From positions 62,001 to 126,000 of the forward strand of contig CALVGG010000004.1 in assembly GCA_944327085.1 (NCBI GenBank): DNA of 64,000 nt, read 5' to 3'. How positions within the stretch are numbered: the first letter of the stretch is position 1; each line of letters begins with the position of its first letter. The notes beneath the pieces are model-generated. The model saw only the letters and a list, made by a program, of their open reading frames with translations. It had not been told where the DNA came from and did not search any database. The translations under genes were made by a program, and so were the position numbers. Source of the stretch: an uncultured Elusimicrobiales bacterium. Its GTDB lineage: Bacteria > Elusimicrobiota > Elusimicrobia > Elusimicrobiales > Elusimicrobiaceae. This document shows, piece by piece, positions 1 through 9,059 of this stretch.

Positions 1-1523
1 AACTTGCGCGCGCCGCTTTTAAAAACGGCACGCGCCAAATTGGGCGCTTTTATCCCGGTTCCAAACAAAAGGGTTTCCCCCTCACAGGTGCGCACCAGCA
101 CGCTGGCGTGGTTCCACTCCCGCAATATCCACCCGCGGGAAACATGATTATATATCCCCTGTCCCACCAAACACACCAAGGCCCCTGCCAAACAAAAAGG
201 CATTAGTTTTTTAGCAAACAAACGCTGCGGCCAATGGAATAACCAAAACAGCACCAAATAATACGCCAAAATCCACCCGCCGCCCCACGCCGCGCACGGC
301 ACACTGGCCAGCGGCCAGGAGGCAAAAAACTCCACCCCCGTTTTAAATAACCACAGCAGCCCGCCCAGCACCCCCTGCAATAAAAAACCCATATGCAACA
401 GGTCCAACACGTAAAATAAAAACCCCGCCCCCATCACGACCGACGCCAACGGCACCAGCAGCATATTGGCCACCAGCCCCACCACGGATACTTTATAAAA
501 CACATTGGTAAATACCGGCAGTAATACAAGCTGGCTGGCTAAAGTGGCCAAAAATATCTGCCCGAAAAACCGCGCCCATTTGGGCCATTTTTCAGGCAGG
601 GTCCACAAATTTAAACAAATAATAATGGCCAGCGTAGCCAAAAAGGACATTTGAAACCCCGTCTCAAACAATGCCCCCGGCTGTATGATTAAAATAGCCA
701 AACACGCCGCCACCAAACCCTGAAAAACCCCGCTGTTGCGGTTTAACAAAAACCCCGCGCATGCGCAAAGCGCCATAAAATAAGCGCGTACCAAAGGCGC
801 GTCCGCCCCGGCCGCCAAAGTATATACCCCCGCTAGTACCAAAGAAACCAACACTGTTTTTTTGCGGCTTAACCCAAACAAAGCGCAAAACGCAAACGCC
901 ATTAAGGTAACAAACCCCACATTCCCGCCAGAGGCTACCAGCAAGTGTATGGCGGCGCTGTCTTGAAACGCCGTATATAACTGCGGGGAAATAACCCCTC
1001 TTTCCCCCAGCATAACTCCTCCGGCAATGGCGGCCAGCTGCGGGGTAAAATGGGTTTGAAGCGTTTGCAGTATGCTCCCGCGCAAAGTGCGCAGCGCCCG
1101 CCAGGGCCAGGCGGCCTTTTTAACCAAGGTAAACTCCTCCGCCCGTATTTCCGCAAACACGCCTTTTAAGGCCAAATAATCCCCCCAGGCAAAATTGCCC
1201 AGCAGGTCCACATTATAAGGTTTTTTTAATTTTCCGCGCAGAAGGACAGTGTCTTTCCACTGCGGGGCCGTATATTTTACGCGCGCATACACACGCCCGT
1301 GGGCGGGTTGCCCGTCTATACGAAAAACTTGCAGGTAAACGTTGTGGTATTCTTCTTTGGAGGAGGCAAAACTTTCCACCCGCCCTTCCAGCTCTACCGG
1401 CCGGGAAGAAATAAACGAGGACACATCCCCCGGTTTTGGCACCGGGTGATAAAACAATATAAGCCCGATAATATATAAAATTAACGCCCACAAAAGCGGG
1501 CGTTTGTATACACAGGGATGCAT
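1..1523 (-). CDS. comEC: ComEC/Rec2-family DNA uptake channel (3' end off window)
   Basis: I translated about 507 residues open to the left edge; the C-terminus is missing. An N-terminal hydrophobic helix is followed by a soluble OB-like region and then many membrane helices. The core carries the family-typical stretch AAIHLLVASGGNVGFV (about residues 190-205) and the preceding GGVMLGERG. ComEC forms the inner-membrane channel that passes single-stranded DNA during natural transformation. Its ATG shares one base with the recR stop codon (TAATG), so translation is probably coupled to recR. The last visible residues, around GETLLFGTGIK, may begin the C-terminal metallo-beta-lactamase-like domain, but they are too few to judge. 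Confidence 0.88.
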   Translation of the reverse strand, partial: MHPCVYKRPLLWALILYIIGLILFYHPVPKPGDVSSFISSRPVELEGRVESFASSKEEYHNVYLQVFRIDGQPAHGRVYARVKYTAPQWKDTVLLRGKLKKPYNVDLLGNFAWGDYLALKGVFAEIRAEEFTLVKKAAWPWRALRTLRGSILQTLQTHFTPQLAAIAGGVMLGERGVISPQLYTAFQDSAAIHLLVASGGNVGFVTLMAFAFCALFGLSRKKTVLVSLVLAGVYTLAAGADAPLVRAYFMALCACAGFLLNRNSGVFQGLVAACLAILIIQPGALFETGFQMSFLATLAIIICLNLWTLPEKWPKWARFFGQIFLATLASQLVLLPVFTNVFYKVSVVGLVANMLLVPLASVVMGAGFLFYVLDLLHMGFLLQGVLGGLLWLFKTGVEFFASWPLASVPCAAWGGGWILAYYLVLFWLFHWPQRLFAKKLMPFCLAGALVCLVGQGIYNHVSRGWILREWNHASVLVRTCEGETLLFGTGIKAPNLARAVFKSGARK

Positions 1524-2116
1524 TAAAGTTTCGTTCGGCCTTTGAGGGAATAACCCAAAGTCATCTCGTCAATATAATCAATATCTCCCCCCAAAGGCAC
1601 CCCGTAGCCGATGCGGGTTACTTTTTCCACCATGCCGCGCAGTAAATCGGCCAGGTAAAGGGCGGTGGTTTCACCTTCGCTATCGGGGTCGGTGGCGATG
1701 ATCACCTCGCGCACCGGGGTGGACGCATGCTGTATACGCTCCAAAAGTTCCTTTACTTTTACCTGGTCCGCCCCGCGCCCTTCCATGGGGGAAATGGCCC
1801 CGTGCAACACATGGTATAAACCTTTATAGGCGCCGGTTTTTTCTATGGATTCAATATCCTGGGGGTCTTCCACCACGCAAATGGTGTCTTGCTGGCGGTC
1901 CGGGTCGGCACAAATTTCACATATGTCCCCTTCGCAATATGCATAACAGACAGAGCAGAGCTTTACGTCTTCTTTCAACGCCAAAAGCGCGGCGATAAAC
2001 TCTTCCGTCTCCCCCTGGGAGGCCCGCAAAAAATAAGCCGAAAAACGCTCCGCCTGCCTGGGGCCTACCCCCGGCAAACGGCGAAACGCACGCACGAGCC
2101 TATCCAAACTTTTCAT
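1523..2116 (-). CDS. recR: Recombination protein RecR
   Basis: RecR acts with RecO (and RecF) to load RecA on gapped DNA. The 197-residue length is normal. An N-terminal helix-hairpin-helix (RLPGVGPRQAERF) precedes a four-cysteine zinc finger (CSVCYAYCEGDICEIC, residues about 54-69), a Toprim domain and the C-terminal GVPLGGDIDYIDEMTL signature. The Toprim segment reads ATDPDSEGETTA, whereas most RecR proteins have ATNPxxEGEATA, so an acidic DxD pair is present here. It lies one base downstream of dnaX and overlaps comEC by one base, forming a dnaX-recR-comEC operon; dnaX-recR is a common pairing. Confidence 0.96.
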   Translation of the reverse strand: MKSLDRLVRAFRRLPGVGPRQAERFSAYFLRASQGETEEFIAALLALKEDVKLCSVCYAYCEGDICEICADPDRQQDTICVVEDPQDIESIEKTGAYKGLYHVLHGAISPMEGRGADQVKVKELLERIQHASTPVREVIIATDPDSEGETTALYLADLLRGMVEKVTRIGYGVPLGGDIDYIDEMTLGYSLKGRTKL

Positions 2117-2117
2117 A

Positions 2118-3974
2118 TTATGCCATCAACTCCCCGGGTATTACGCTAAACAAATCTTTTAATTCTTCCGGTGCTTCCTGCGCCTGCACGCCGGCATCGG
2201 CCGAGAAATCCCCCTTTACAAAGGGCTCTTCCTGGCTGATGGCCTGCGCGGTTTGGGTGTTTGCCGCCGTGGCCTGTTTGGCGGCAGGGGCCGCTTTTAC
2301 ACCGGTGGCTTGGGCTTTGGGCGCGGAGGAAGCGGCCGCCCCTTCGGCCAATGTAATTTTTATTTTGCGGCCGCTTATTTTAAAAGCGGCGGTTTCCAGC
2401 TCAGGCAGTTTGCTTTTTGCGGGCACGCGGTAAAACTCTTTACCGGGGGCAAAAGAAATGGCCCAACCGTCTTCCCCAAACTGCACGGAGCAGCTGGTCA
2501 TAACATCATACATAAGCGGGCTTTTGGAAAATTGAGCAAGCAGCGCGTCCCACACTTGGCGGTCCGTCAAGTTGGCCGCGGGTTTAACCTCCACTGGTAC
2601 AGTGGGTGCTTGTACGGCCGGGGCAGGGGTTACTTCCTGCGGAGCGGCCGGTTCATCGGCCAGCATGGCGGCTATGGCATCGTCCCCTTTGGGCGGCTGC
2701 GCCGCCGGTTGCACCGGGGCGGCCGCTTGGCGTATTTGCGGGGCCGGTTTGGGCATGGGTGCCGGTTGCACTGCGGACGGCTTAAAACCGCCGCCTGCCG
2801 CACTGCCGCTGGCCGGGGGTAAAGCTTCCCCTCTTTCCAGGGCTTCCAAACGGCGCACAAAATTTTCTATATCCAAGCAGCTATCCATTACCGTAAACAG
2901 GCCAACTTCGGCACTGACGAGGGCATTATCCGAAAATTTTACTTCTTCAATCAGTTTATTTACTTTGCGTGAAAGGGACGCCAAAAACCCGGGCGATACT
3001 TTTTGCGTAATTTGTTTGGCGCCTTCAAACGGTTCGCTTCCTTGGCCTAAAGAAAAATAAAACAAATCTCCCAAGGCGTTTTTTAAATCTTTTAAGAAAG
3101 AGTTGGAGTCAAACCCTTCATTTTTTAAGGTTTCAAATACTTGGTGCAGGGCGGCCGTATTTTTATCCGCCAAAGCATTTACCGCCTGGGAAATAAGCTC
3201 ATCGGGCGTAAGGCCCAGCATTTCGCCCACCAGTTTTTCGTCTATGCGATCGCCGGAGTAAGCGATGGCGCGGTCCAGCAAAGTTAACGCGTCGCGCATG
3301 GCGCCGCCCGCGTTTTTGGCAATAATGCGCGCCGCACCGGGGGTTAAATCGATATTTTCCGCACCGGAAAGATCCAACAAATGGTTGGAAATTTCTTCCA
3401 CCGTAATGGGGCGGAAGCGAAACGTCTGGCAGCGGCTTACAATGGTGGCAGGCACTTTGTGCTTTTCAGTAGTGGCTAAAATAAACACCACATGGGCAGG
3501 CGGTTCTTCAATGGTTTTTAACAAAGCGTTAAAAGAACTGGTGGAAAGCATGTGTACTTCGTCCAAAATAAATACTTTAAAACGATCGCGCGAAGAAGCC
3601 AGCGCCACGGTATCAATAATGGCCTCGCGCACTTTTTCTACCTGCGTGTTGCTGGCGGCGTCCAGCTCCAGCACGTCCATATCACTGCTTTGGGCAATTT
3701 CCAAACATTGCGGGCATTTGCCGCAGGGTTCGTCCGTCGGTTTGGTGTGGCCGTTGCCGGTGCAGTTTAACGCTTTGGCCAAAATACGCGCCGTGGTGGT
3801 TTTGCCGCAGCCGCGCGGCCCGTAAAACAAATACGCGTGCGCAATACGCCCCAGCTTAAGCGCATTTTTTAAGGTTTTGGAAATGCTTTCCTGCCCCACC
3901 ATATCCTCAAAGGTTTGGGGGCGGTATTTATTGGCTAAACTGACATACTTGTTGCTTTCATCAAACATTTCCAT
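2118..3974 (-). CDS. dnaX: DNA polymerase III subunit gamma/tau
   Basis: Clamp-loader ATPase subunit of 618 residues. The N-terminal AAA+ module shows Walker A (GPRGCGKTTTA), a zinc-binding region (CGKCPQC), Walker B (FILDEVH) and the sensor region ATTEKHKVPATIVSRCQTFRF. After about residue 390 comes a long Ala/Pro/Gln-rich linker typical of tau, then a folded C-terminal segment expected to contact the polymerase. I looked for an A-rich slippery heptamer that would yield gamma by frameshifting and saw none that was convincing. It is the first gene of dnaX-recR-comEC, lying 3 nt downstream of a DoxX-family gene in the opposite sense of reading order (both minus strand). Confidence 0.96.
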   Translation of the reverse strand: MEMFDESNKYVSLANKYRPQTFEDMVGQESISKTLKNALKLGRIAHAYLFYGPRGCGKTTTARILAKALNCTGNGHTKPTDEPCGKCPQCLEIAQSSDMDVLELDAASNTQVEKVREAIIDTVALASSRDRFKVFILDEVHMLSTSSFNALLKTIEEPPAHVVFILATTEKHKVPATIVSRCQTFRFRPITVEEISNHLLDLSGAENIDLTPGAARIIAKNAGGAMRDALTLLDRAIAYSGDRIDEKLVGEMLGLTPDELISQAVNALADKNTAALHQVFETLKNEGFDSNSFLKDLKNALGDLFYFSLGQGSEPFEGAKQITQKVSPGFLASLSRKVNKLIEEVKFSDNALVSAEVGLFTVMDSCLDIENFVRRLEALERGEALPPASGSAAGGGFKPSAVQPAPMPKPAPQIRQAAAPVQPAAQPPKGDDAIAAMLADEPAAPQEVTPAPAVQAPTVPVEVKPAANLTDRQVWDALLAQFSKSPLMYDVMTSCSVQFGEDGWAISFAPGKEFYRVPAKSKLPELETAAFKISGRKIKITLAEGAAASSAPKAQATGVKAAPAAKQATAANTQTAQAISQEEPFVKGDFSADAGVQAQEAPEELKDLFSVIPGELMA

Positions 3975-3977
3975 AAA

Positions 3978-4418
3978 TTAACCTCTTCTTTTTTTATTTA
4001 TGCGGTTTTGGGCGTGGCGGAAATCCAAACTGATACGCCCGGGCCCCAGCATGGCCACCATTAACAGCGGCGTGGCCAAAAGCACGCATAAGGCTACAAA
4101 AATTTTATTTAAATCCCCCGCGAAAAACACCCACGCACACAGGCAGGAGCACACAAACCCCACCGCGGCGGCCCAGCGGGTATACCAACCCAAAATTAAA
4201 AATAAAGCGCAGAAAATTTCCAACACCACCAGCACAAACCCCGCCGTGACGGAAAACGGCACCCGAAGCGCCGTCATATTATAAACAAATTCGCGGTAAA
4301 ACAGTAAACACCCGGCCGTAACGTACAATAAAGAAAGGCCCGTTAACAAACGCCCCAGAAACATGGCTAAAGAAAAACGCTGCTCGTCAATTTTACAGTG
4401 TAATTCTATTTCCTGCAT
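3978..4418 (-). CDS. DoxX-family membrane protein
   Basis: 146 residues with about four hydrophobic helices and a short charged tail. Residues near the end (MLGPGRISLDFR) match the GPGxxSLD ending that is characteristic of DoxX/DoxD-like proteins. An N-terminal extension of roughly 17 residues precedes the first helix. The family includes a thiosulfate:quinone oxidoreductase subunit, but most members have no known role. It lies between the outer-membrane protein gene upstream (10 nt) and dnaX downstream (3 nt), so it is probably cotranscribed with both. Its role here is unknown. Confidence 0.7.
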   Translation of the reverse strand: MQEIELHCKIDEQRFSLAMFLGRLLTGLSLLYVTAGCLLFYREFVYNMTALRVPFSVTAGFVLVVLEIFCALFLILGWYTRWAAAVGFVCSCLCAWVFFAGDLNKIFVALCVLLATPLLMVAMLGPGRISLDFRHAQNRINKKRRG

Positions 4419-4428
4419 AAAAATCTCC

Positions 4429-5283
4429 TTAAAATTTGGCTTCTATAGACATAGAAAAATAGGTTCGGCGGCTGTCTGCGCGCTTGGGTTCAAAAATTTC
4501 CACACCGCCGGTAAAATCCATATCCCAAAAATGCAGTGCCAGCCCCGCGCTGACGGCCACGGCAAAATCCCGCGCGCCGGCGTATTTATAACGCACCCAC
4601 GAGGCATACGGCGTAATCCAGCGGGTGGGATAGCTGACATGCGCCCCGGCGGACTCTTTTACAAAACCGCGTATCACCGCCACCATAAACGGGATATCTG
4701 CCCAATTGGCAACCATACCGGCAGCCGGCTGGCTACTATATTTTATCACTTTCTCATAGACGCCCTGCAAGCGCCAATTTTTCACCTGCAGAGCCAGCAG
4801 GCCGTGGGCGAAAGTTTCGGTAATGGACGCCTTTCCCCCGGGCAAAGGCCGGTCTAACGCGTCCCGATATACGTCATAACGGGTTTGGCCCACGCGCAGC
4901 TTAAGTGCAGGCTCTTTTAATATGCCGTAGCGGTAAAACGGCTGCCACTGTGCCCCCGCTCCGTAAGACACGCTTTGAAACCCCAAAGTAGTGGGCACCC
5001 AGCGGCCGTATACAAGCAGGGAGGAACTGTCGCCGGTTTCATACGCTACCTGTAACCCGTAACGGGAGGTGGAACCGGCTTCGTCTTCTTCTTTATCGGT
5101 GCGGCGGTAATAGCCGTAATCGGGCGTAATAATCAGGCCGTTATCCAAATCCAGCTTATATTCGCCGCGCAGGGCGGCGTAGCCCTTTTCGCCGTTTACG
5201 CCCGAAAAACTGAGCTGCCCGTAGCATAACGCACACGGGCAGACCAGTATTAACAGAACGGCAATCAGGCTATGAAAGCACAT
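4429..5283 (-). CDS. Predicted outer-membrane beta-barrel protein
   Basis: 284 residues. A clear signal peptide (hydrophobic stretch to about residue 20, ending CALCYGQ) is followed by alternating aromatic/polar strands, for example YAALRGEYKLDL and GVEIFEPK. The protein ends in SMSIEAKF, with the terminal phenylalanine expected of BAM-assembled barrels. I cannot place it in a named family; it may be a transporter or structural barrel. Its ATG overlaps the stop codon of the deoxyhypusine-synthase-like gene by one base (TAATG), so the two are likely translationally coupled. Confidence 0.65.
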   Translation of the reverse strand: MCFHSLIAVLLILVCPCALCYGQLSFSGVNGEKGYAALRGEYKLDLDNGLIITPDYGYYRRTDKEEDEAGSTSRYGLQVAYETGDSSSLLVYGRWVPTTLGFQSVSYGAGAQWQPFYRYGILKEPALKLRVGQTRYDVYRDALDRPLPGGKASITETFAHGLLALQVKNWRLQGVYEKVIKYSSQPAAGMVANWADIPFMVAVIRGFVKESAGAHVSYPTRWITPYASWVRYKYAGARDFAVAVSAGLALHFWDMDFTGGVEIFEPKRADSRRTYFSMSIEAKF

Positions 5284-6365
5284 TATTTTTTAGCTTTGGC
5301 TTCTTTGGCTTTCAACGCGGCCACCTTTTTGTCTTCATCCTGCAGGAATTTTACATAATTGGCGGCTTTGCGTTTTTTCCAGGCGCCTTTGTGATAACCG
5401 TAACCGATGATGAGCGGGATTAAAGTTGTGCATTCCCCGTATACCATCTGTTCCAAGGCGGTGGAAACTTTACCCCAAGAAGAAGCTTCTTTTAAGGTAG
5501 AGCCGGACAGGGCGCCGTCGCGCACGTCGGCCACGGTGATTTGCACGGCATATTTATGCATAGGCGCATCCGCACCCAACACTTCGGCCGCTACCACAGT
5601 ATCCTGGGCGAAGTTTTTCGGTACCCCGCCGGAGAACATCATAAGGCCCGTTTCTTTGGCTTTGATTTTGATTTTGGTCAGCTCCAGGAAATCCTTGGCG
5701 CTGTCAATAGAAACATGGGCGGTGGGGTGTTCCGTCTGGTGGGCTACAAAACCGAAACCGGCAGAGCAGTCGGAAAACGCAGGCACAAACACCGGCACGC
5801 CGTATTTGTAGGCATTGTAAACGATGGAATCTTTGCCTTTGCCTTTTTTCTCAAGCCATTTACCCATTTCCCAAATGAATTCGCGGGAAGAATAAGGGCG
5901 GGGTTCCAGCGTGTTGCAAATTTTGTGGATGGTTTCATCGCAAACTTTCAGTTCGTCTTCGTCGATGTAGGTGTCATAGATGCGGTCAATATGCAAGTCG
6001 CGCAGCAAATTGTCGTCGGCATTATAGGGGGTGCCGATGTAATGTTTAAAACCCAAAGCTTCAAAGAAGTCTTGGTCCACAATATTGGCGCCGTTGGAAA
6101 CAATGGCGTCCACCATATTGTTTTGAATCATATCCACTACTACTTTTTTAAGACCTGCAGATACCAAAGACCCGGCAATGCACAAAATAACGGAGCATTT
6201 TTTGTCGGAAAGCATCATATTGTAGATTTTGCTTGCTCTGGCCACTTCGCGGGAAGCGTAGGCCATACTTTCAAAAGCTTCCACCATGGGAACCACATTG
6301 TATTTTTTCATATCAATGTGCTTGATGGTTGCTTTAAGAAAGTCTTTTTTTGTCAATTTTGCCAT
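5283..6365 (-). CDS. Deoxyhypusine synthase-like (homospermidine/spermidine-forming) enzyme
   Basis: A 360-residue member of the deoxyhypusine synthase superfamily. I placed the start at the ATG at 6365 (MAKLTKKDF), because AGAGGTG lies 8 nt upstream; a longer frame exists but lacks such a site. Visible motifs are the NAD-binding regions SNGANIVDQDFFEALG and VPAFSDCSAGFG, and the C-terminal SSWGKVS. The Lys in that motif (about residue 299) corresponds to the catalytic lysine of eukaryotic DHS. Bacteria lack eIF5A, and characterised bacterial relatives act on polyamines (homospermidine synthase). Arginine decarboxylase and agmatinase genes at 48.6-50.1 kb could supply putrescine. The exact product is inference. 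Confidence 0.85.
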   Translation of the reverse strand: MAKLTKKDFLKATIKHIDMKKYNVVPMVEAFESMAYASREVARASKIYNMMLSDKKCSVILCIAGSLVSAGLKKVVVDMIQNNMVDAIVSNGANIVDQDFFEALGFKHYIGTPYNADDNLLRDLHIDRIYDTYIDEDELKVCDETIHKICNTLEPRPYSSREFIWEMGKWLEKKGKGKDSIVYNAYKYGVPVFVPAFSDCSAGFGFVAHQTEHPTAHVSIDSAKDFLELTKIKIKAKETGLMMFSGGVPKNFAQDTVVAAEVLGADAPMHKYAVQITVADVRDGALSGSTLKEASSWGKVSTALEQMVYGECTTLIPLIIGYGYHKGAWKKRKAANYVKFLQDEDKKVAALKAKEAKAKK

Positions 6366-6534
6366 TTTTTTAACACCTCTTACTGGATTTTTGTATTGAT
6401 TTTTTACGCAAATCACGCGCTATTTTATTTTTACTTAATTATTTAGTAAATTATATTAAATTATACGGCATTTTCATAGGGAAAATCCAGCTTTTTACCC
6501 TTTGGTTTTTCCCCACGCCCAAAAAGGAGTTTTT

Positions 6535-7779
6535 ATGTACGAATTTATACGCCAAACAGACCCCGCCGTTTATGACGCCATTGTAAAAGAAGTGGCCCGC
6601 CAGCGCAACAAGCTGGAGCTGATCGCCTCGGAAAATTTCACCTCCCCCGCCGTTATGCAGGCCCAGGGAAGCGTGCTGACCAACAAATACGCCGAGGGCT
6701 ACCCCGGCAAACGCTATTACGGCGGTTGTGAAAATGTAGACATTGTGGAAAACCTGGCCATTGAACGCGCCAAAAAATTATTCGGGGCGGAACACGCCAA
6801 CGTACAGCCGCACTCCGGCGCGCAGGCCAATATGGCCGTATACATGGCTCTTTTGCAACCGGGGGACACGGTGCTGGGCCTCAACCTATCCCACGGCGGT
6901 CACTTAACCCACGGGCACCCACTTAACTTTTCCGGCAAGTTATACCACATTGTGGCCATGAACGTGCGCCCCGATACGGAAGAACTGGACTATGACGAAG
7001 CCGCCAAGCTGGCCCTGGAACATAAACCCAAAATGATTTTGGCCGGTGCCTCCAACTATTCCCGCGTGTTTGACTGGAAGCGCCTGCGCGAAATTGCCGA
7101 TTCCTGCGGCGCCTATTTAGTGTGCGACGTAGCCCACTACGCCGGCCTGATTGCCGCCGGGGAATATCCCAATCCTTTCCCGTATGCGGATGTGGTAACC
7201 ACCACCACGCACAAAACCCTGCGCGGCCCGCGCGGCGGGCTGATTTTATGCAAAGAAGCCCTGGCCAAGGCCATCAACTCGGCCGTGTTCCCCGGGGTAC
7301 AGGGGGGCCCGCTCATGCACGTAATAGCCGGCAAAGCCGTATGCTTTGGCGAAGCCTTAAAACCGGAATTTAAAGCCTACCAGCACCAGGTAAAACTAAA
7401 CGCAGCGGAACTGGCCAAACAACTTAAAGACCGCGGCTACCGCCTGGTGGCCGGCGGAACGGACAGCCACGTCATGTGCCTGGACTTGCGCTCCAAAGGC
7501 CTTACCGGCAAAGCGGCCGAAGCCGCGCTGGACAAAGCCGGCATTACCGCCAATAAAAACACCATTCCCTTTGACCCGGAAAAACCGTTTGTAACCAGCG
7601 GGCTGCGCCTAGGCACGCCGGCCGTTACCACCCGGGGCATGAAAGAGGCCGACATGGCCCAAATTGCCGCGTTTATAGACGAGGCCCTCACCCACCCGCA
7701 GGACGAGGCCGTGCTTGCGGACATTGCCCAACGGGTAAAGCAATTTTTGGAAAAATTCCCGCTTTATCCCAACCTGTAA
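6535..7779 (+). CDS. glyA: Serine hydroxymethyltransferase
   Basis: PLP enzyme that interconverts serine and glycine, charging tetrahydrofolate with a one-carbon unit. It has 414 residues. The start is the ATG at 6535, with AAAGGAG 7-8 nt upstream. Recognisable stretches are ELIASENF near the N-terminus, [15 protein letters not shown], the substrate/PLP region [20 protein letters not shown], and [14 protein letters not shown] containing the PLP-binding lysine. It is a monocistronic plus-strand gene, divergent from the deoxyhypusine-synthase-like gene across a 169-nt AT-rich promoter gap, and it ends at a strong terminator. Confidence 0.97.
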   Translation: MYEFIRQTDPAVYDAIVKEVARQRNKLELIASENFTSPAVMQAQGSVLTNKYAEGYPGKRYYGGCENVDIVENLAIERAKKLFGAEHANVQPHSGAQANMAVYMALLQPGDTVLGLNLSHGGHLTHGHPLNFSGKLYHIVAMNVRPDTEELDYDEAAKLALEHKPKMILAGASNYSRVFDWKRLREIADSCGAYLVCDVAHYAGLIAAGEYPNPFPYADVVTTTTHKTLRGPRGGLILCKEALAKAINSAVFPGVQGGPLMHVIAGKAVCFGEALKPEFKAYQHQVKLNAAELAKQLKDRGYRLVAGGTDSHVMCLDLRSKGLTGKAAEAALDKAGITANKNTIPFDPEKPFVTSGLRLGTPAVTTRGMKEADMAQIAAFIDEALTHPQDEAVLADIAQRVKQFLEKFPLYPNL

Positions 7780-7803
7780 ATCAGCCTGAAAGGTTTATCT
7801 CCA

Positions 7804-7832
7804 ACGCGCCGCCAAAAACGGCGCGTTTTTTT
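7804..7832 (+). terminator. Rho-independent terminator of glyA
   Basis: A GC-rich stem (ACGCGCCG pairing with CGGCGCGT) with a short A-rich loop is followed by seven T residues, 24 nt after the glyA stop codon. Confidence 0.9.
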
Positions 7833-7842
7833 ACAGGTCTAA

Positions 7843-7864
7843 AGGCCCAGAAAGCGCTGGGCCT
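7843..7864 (+). other. Perfect hairpin ahead of the protease array
   Basis: AGGCCCAG and CTGGGCCT form a perfect 8-bp stem around a 6-nt loop (AAAGCG). It has no T tract, so it is not an intrinsic terminator. It is followed at once by AAGGGCCCTGG, which could pair alternatively with the first arm. It sits 46 nt before the first protease start and may be an operator or a 5' leader structure. Confidence 0.4.
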
Positions 7865-7909
7865 AAGGGCCCTGGCAGTTCCGTCTTAAAAAAGGGATAA
7901 TTTATATAT

Positions 7910-9058
7910 ATGAAATCTATTCGTTTAATGAGTATTTTTTGCGCCTGCGCGTTGGCTTTGCCTGCGTCTGCGCAACCCAAAAACAGTTTACTGCGCTTTT
8001 TTAAACAAACGGCCGCCAAAACCGCGGCCAGAGCAGAACACAAAGCGGCCGAAGTGTCTTTTGCGCGCGCCGCCCAAGAGGCCGAAGCCCTGCTGGCCAA
8101 CGCCACCCTGCGCACAAGAACTTTGCGCAGCCCGGTATTGGACCCGCTTGAACAAAACATACACCATTTTATTTTTACCGTTTCCCAGGTCGGATACGAA
8201 AACGGATTCCACGGGAGCGGATTTGTAATTGCCGAAAATTTATCCGGCAAAACCGTTTTGTGGGGGGTGACGGCCAAACACATATTAAACACTTTCCACG
8301 GGGATTTGCAAATCACTTTCCGCGCGGACGGGAAACTGCACACGTTCCCCGTTAAAAATGTCATTTCCGGCCGCAAATACGGTTTAAATGCCGCCCTGCT
8401 GCAACTGCCGCAGGAAGCCGCCCAAATTGCGCGCCCCATCCCGCTGGAACTTACGGCCCCGCTGCCCGGTGAAAATGTATTTGCTTTTGGCTTTAGCCGC
8501 GGCAAATACCAAAAATTAACCCGCAAAGTGCTTCTTACTAATGCCGAACGCCTCATTGCGCGTTTCCCCGTTATCAATCAACCCAAGCCGGGTTTTTGCG
8601 GCAGCCCCGTAGTGAATGAAAACGGCCGCCTGGTAGGCATAGAAACCGGCGGTTACGTGCCCGTCCAAGAACATAATGCGTGGTATAATAAAATAAAGAA
8701 CAACCCGCATTTAAACCATGCGGATATCAGCCGCATTAGCGAAATTGTACCCACTAACCGGTTGGTGCTTTTGTTAAAAGAGTTTTACCATCCCGGAGCC
8801 GGCAGCCGCCCCATGTATTTACAAGGTTTAAAAGTGGGCGATTTAGACATAAACGAATTTATTGAATTTATCCATGTAGGATATCAGGACGGCACCGTGC
8901 AAACATTGGAAAGAAATCCCTTTCTGGAGCCGGAAATGCTGGACACCTGGCTTAACTTACAAGGGGCCGTGCAAGTAAGAATCCAGGTAAATAAAAACCG
9001 TTCACAACATCGTGTTTATATTGTGGACCTGATTCATAAAACCGTTACTAAATATTAA
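7910..9058 (+). CDS. Secreted chymotrypsin-fold cysteine protease homolog 1 (acid residue replaced by Asn)
   Basis: 382 residues with a signal peptide ending near ALPASAQ. An Ala/Arg/Lys-rich segment (about 24-75) precedes a trypsin-like double-barrel core (about 85-260) and a C-terminal domain (about 290-382). The core shows His124 in WGVTAKH and Cys230 in PGFCGSPVVN. The second motif aligns position for position with GDSGGP, so the nucleophile position is Cys. The downstream NENGRLVGIETGG matches the DegP/V8-type strand. The acid position, Asp in its three neighbours, is Asn160 here (GLNAALLQL). It is the first gene of a three-gene operon: the next ATG follows after 1 nt. No good ribosome site is seen apart from AAGGGA about 12 nt upstream. 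The substrate is unknown. Confidence 0.75.
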   Translation: MKSIRLMSIFCACALALPASAQPKNSLLRFFKQTAAKTAARAEHKAAEVSFARAAQEAEALLANATLRTRTLRSPVLDPLEQNIHHFIFTVSQVGYENGFHGSGFVIAENLSGKTVLWGVTAKHILNTFHGDLQITFRADGKLHTFPVKNVISGRKYGLNAALLQLPQEAAQIARPIPLELTAPLPGENVFAFGFSRGKYQKLTRKVLLTNAERLIARFPVINQPKPGFCGSPVVNENGRLVGIETGGYVPVQEHNAWYNKIKNNPHLNHADISRISEIVPTNRLVLLLKEFYHPGAGSRPMYLQGLKVGDLDINEFIEFIHVGYQDGTVQTLERNPFLEPEMLDTWLNLQGAVQVRIQVNKNRSQHRVYIVDLIHKTVTKY

Positions 9059-9059
9059 T

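Noticed and set aside
2118-3974. Programmed frameshift in dnaX giving a short gamma subunit.
   Set aside because: No A AAA AAG-type heptamer with a following stem was seen at the expected place after the ATPase domain.
5283-6365. True deoxyhypusine synthase acting on a translation factor.
   Set aside because: Bacteria lack eIF5A, and bacterial homologs act on polyamines; called DHS-like instead.
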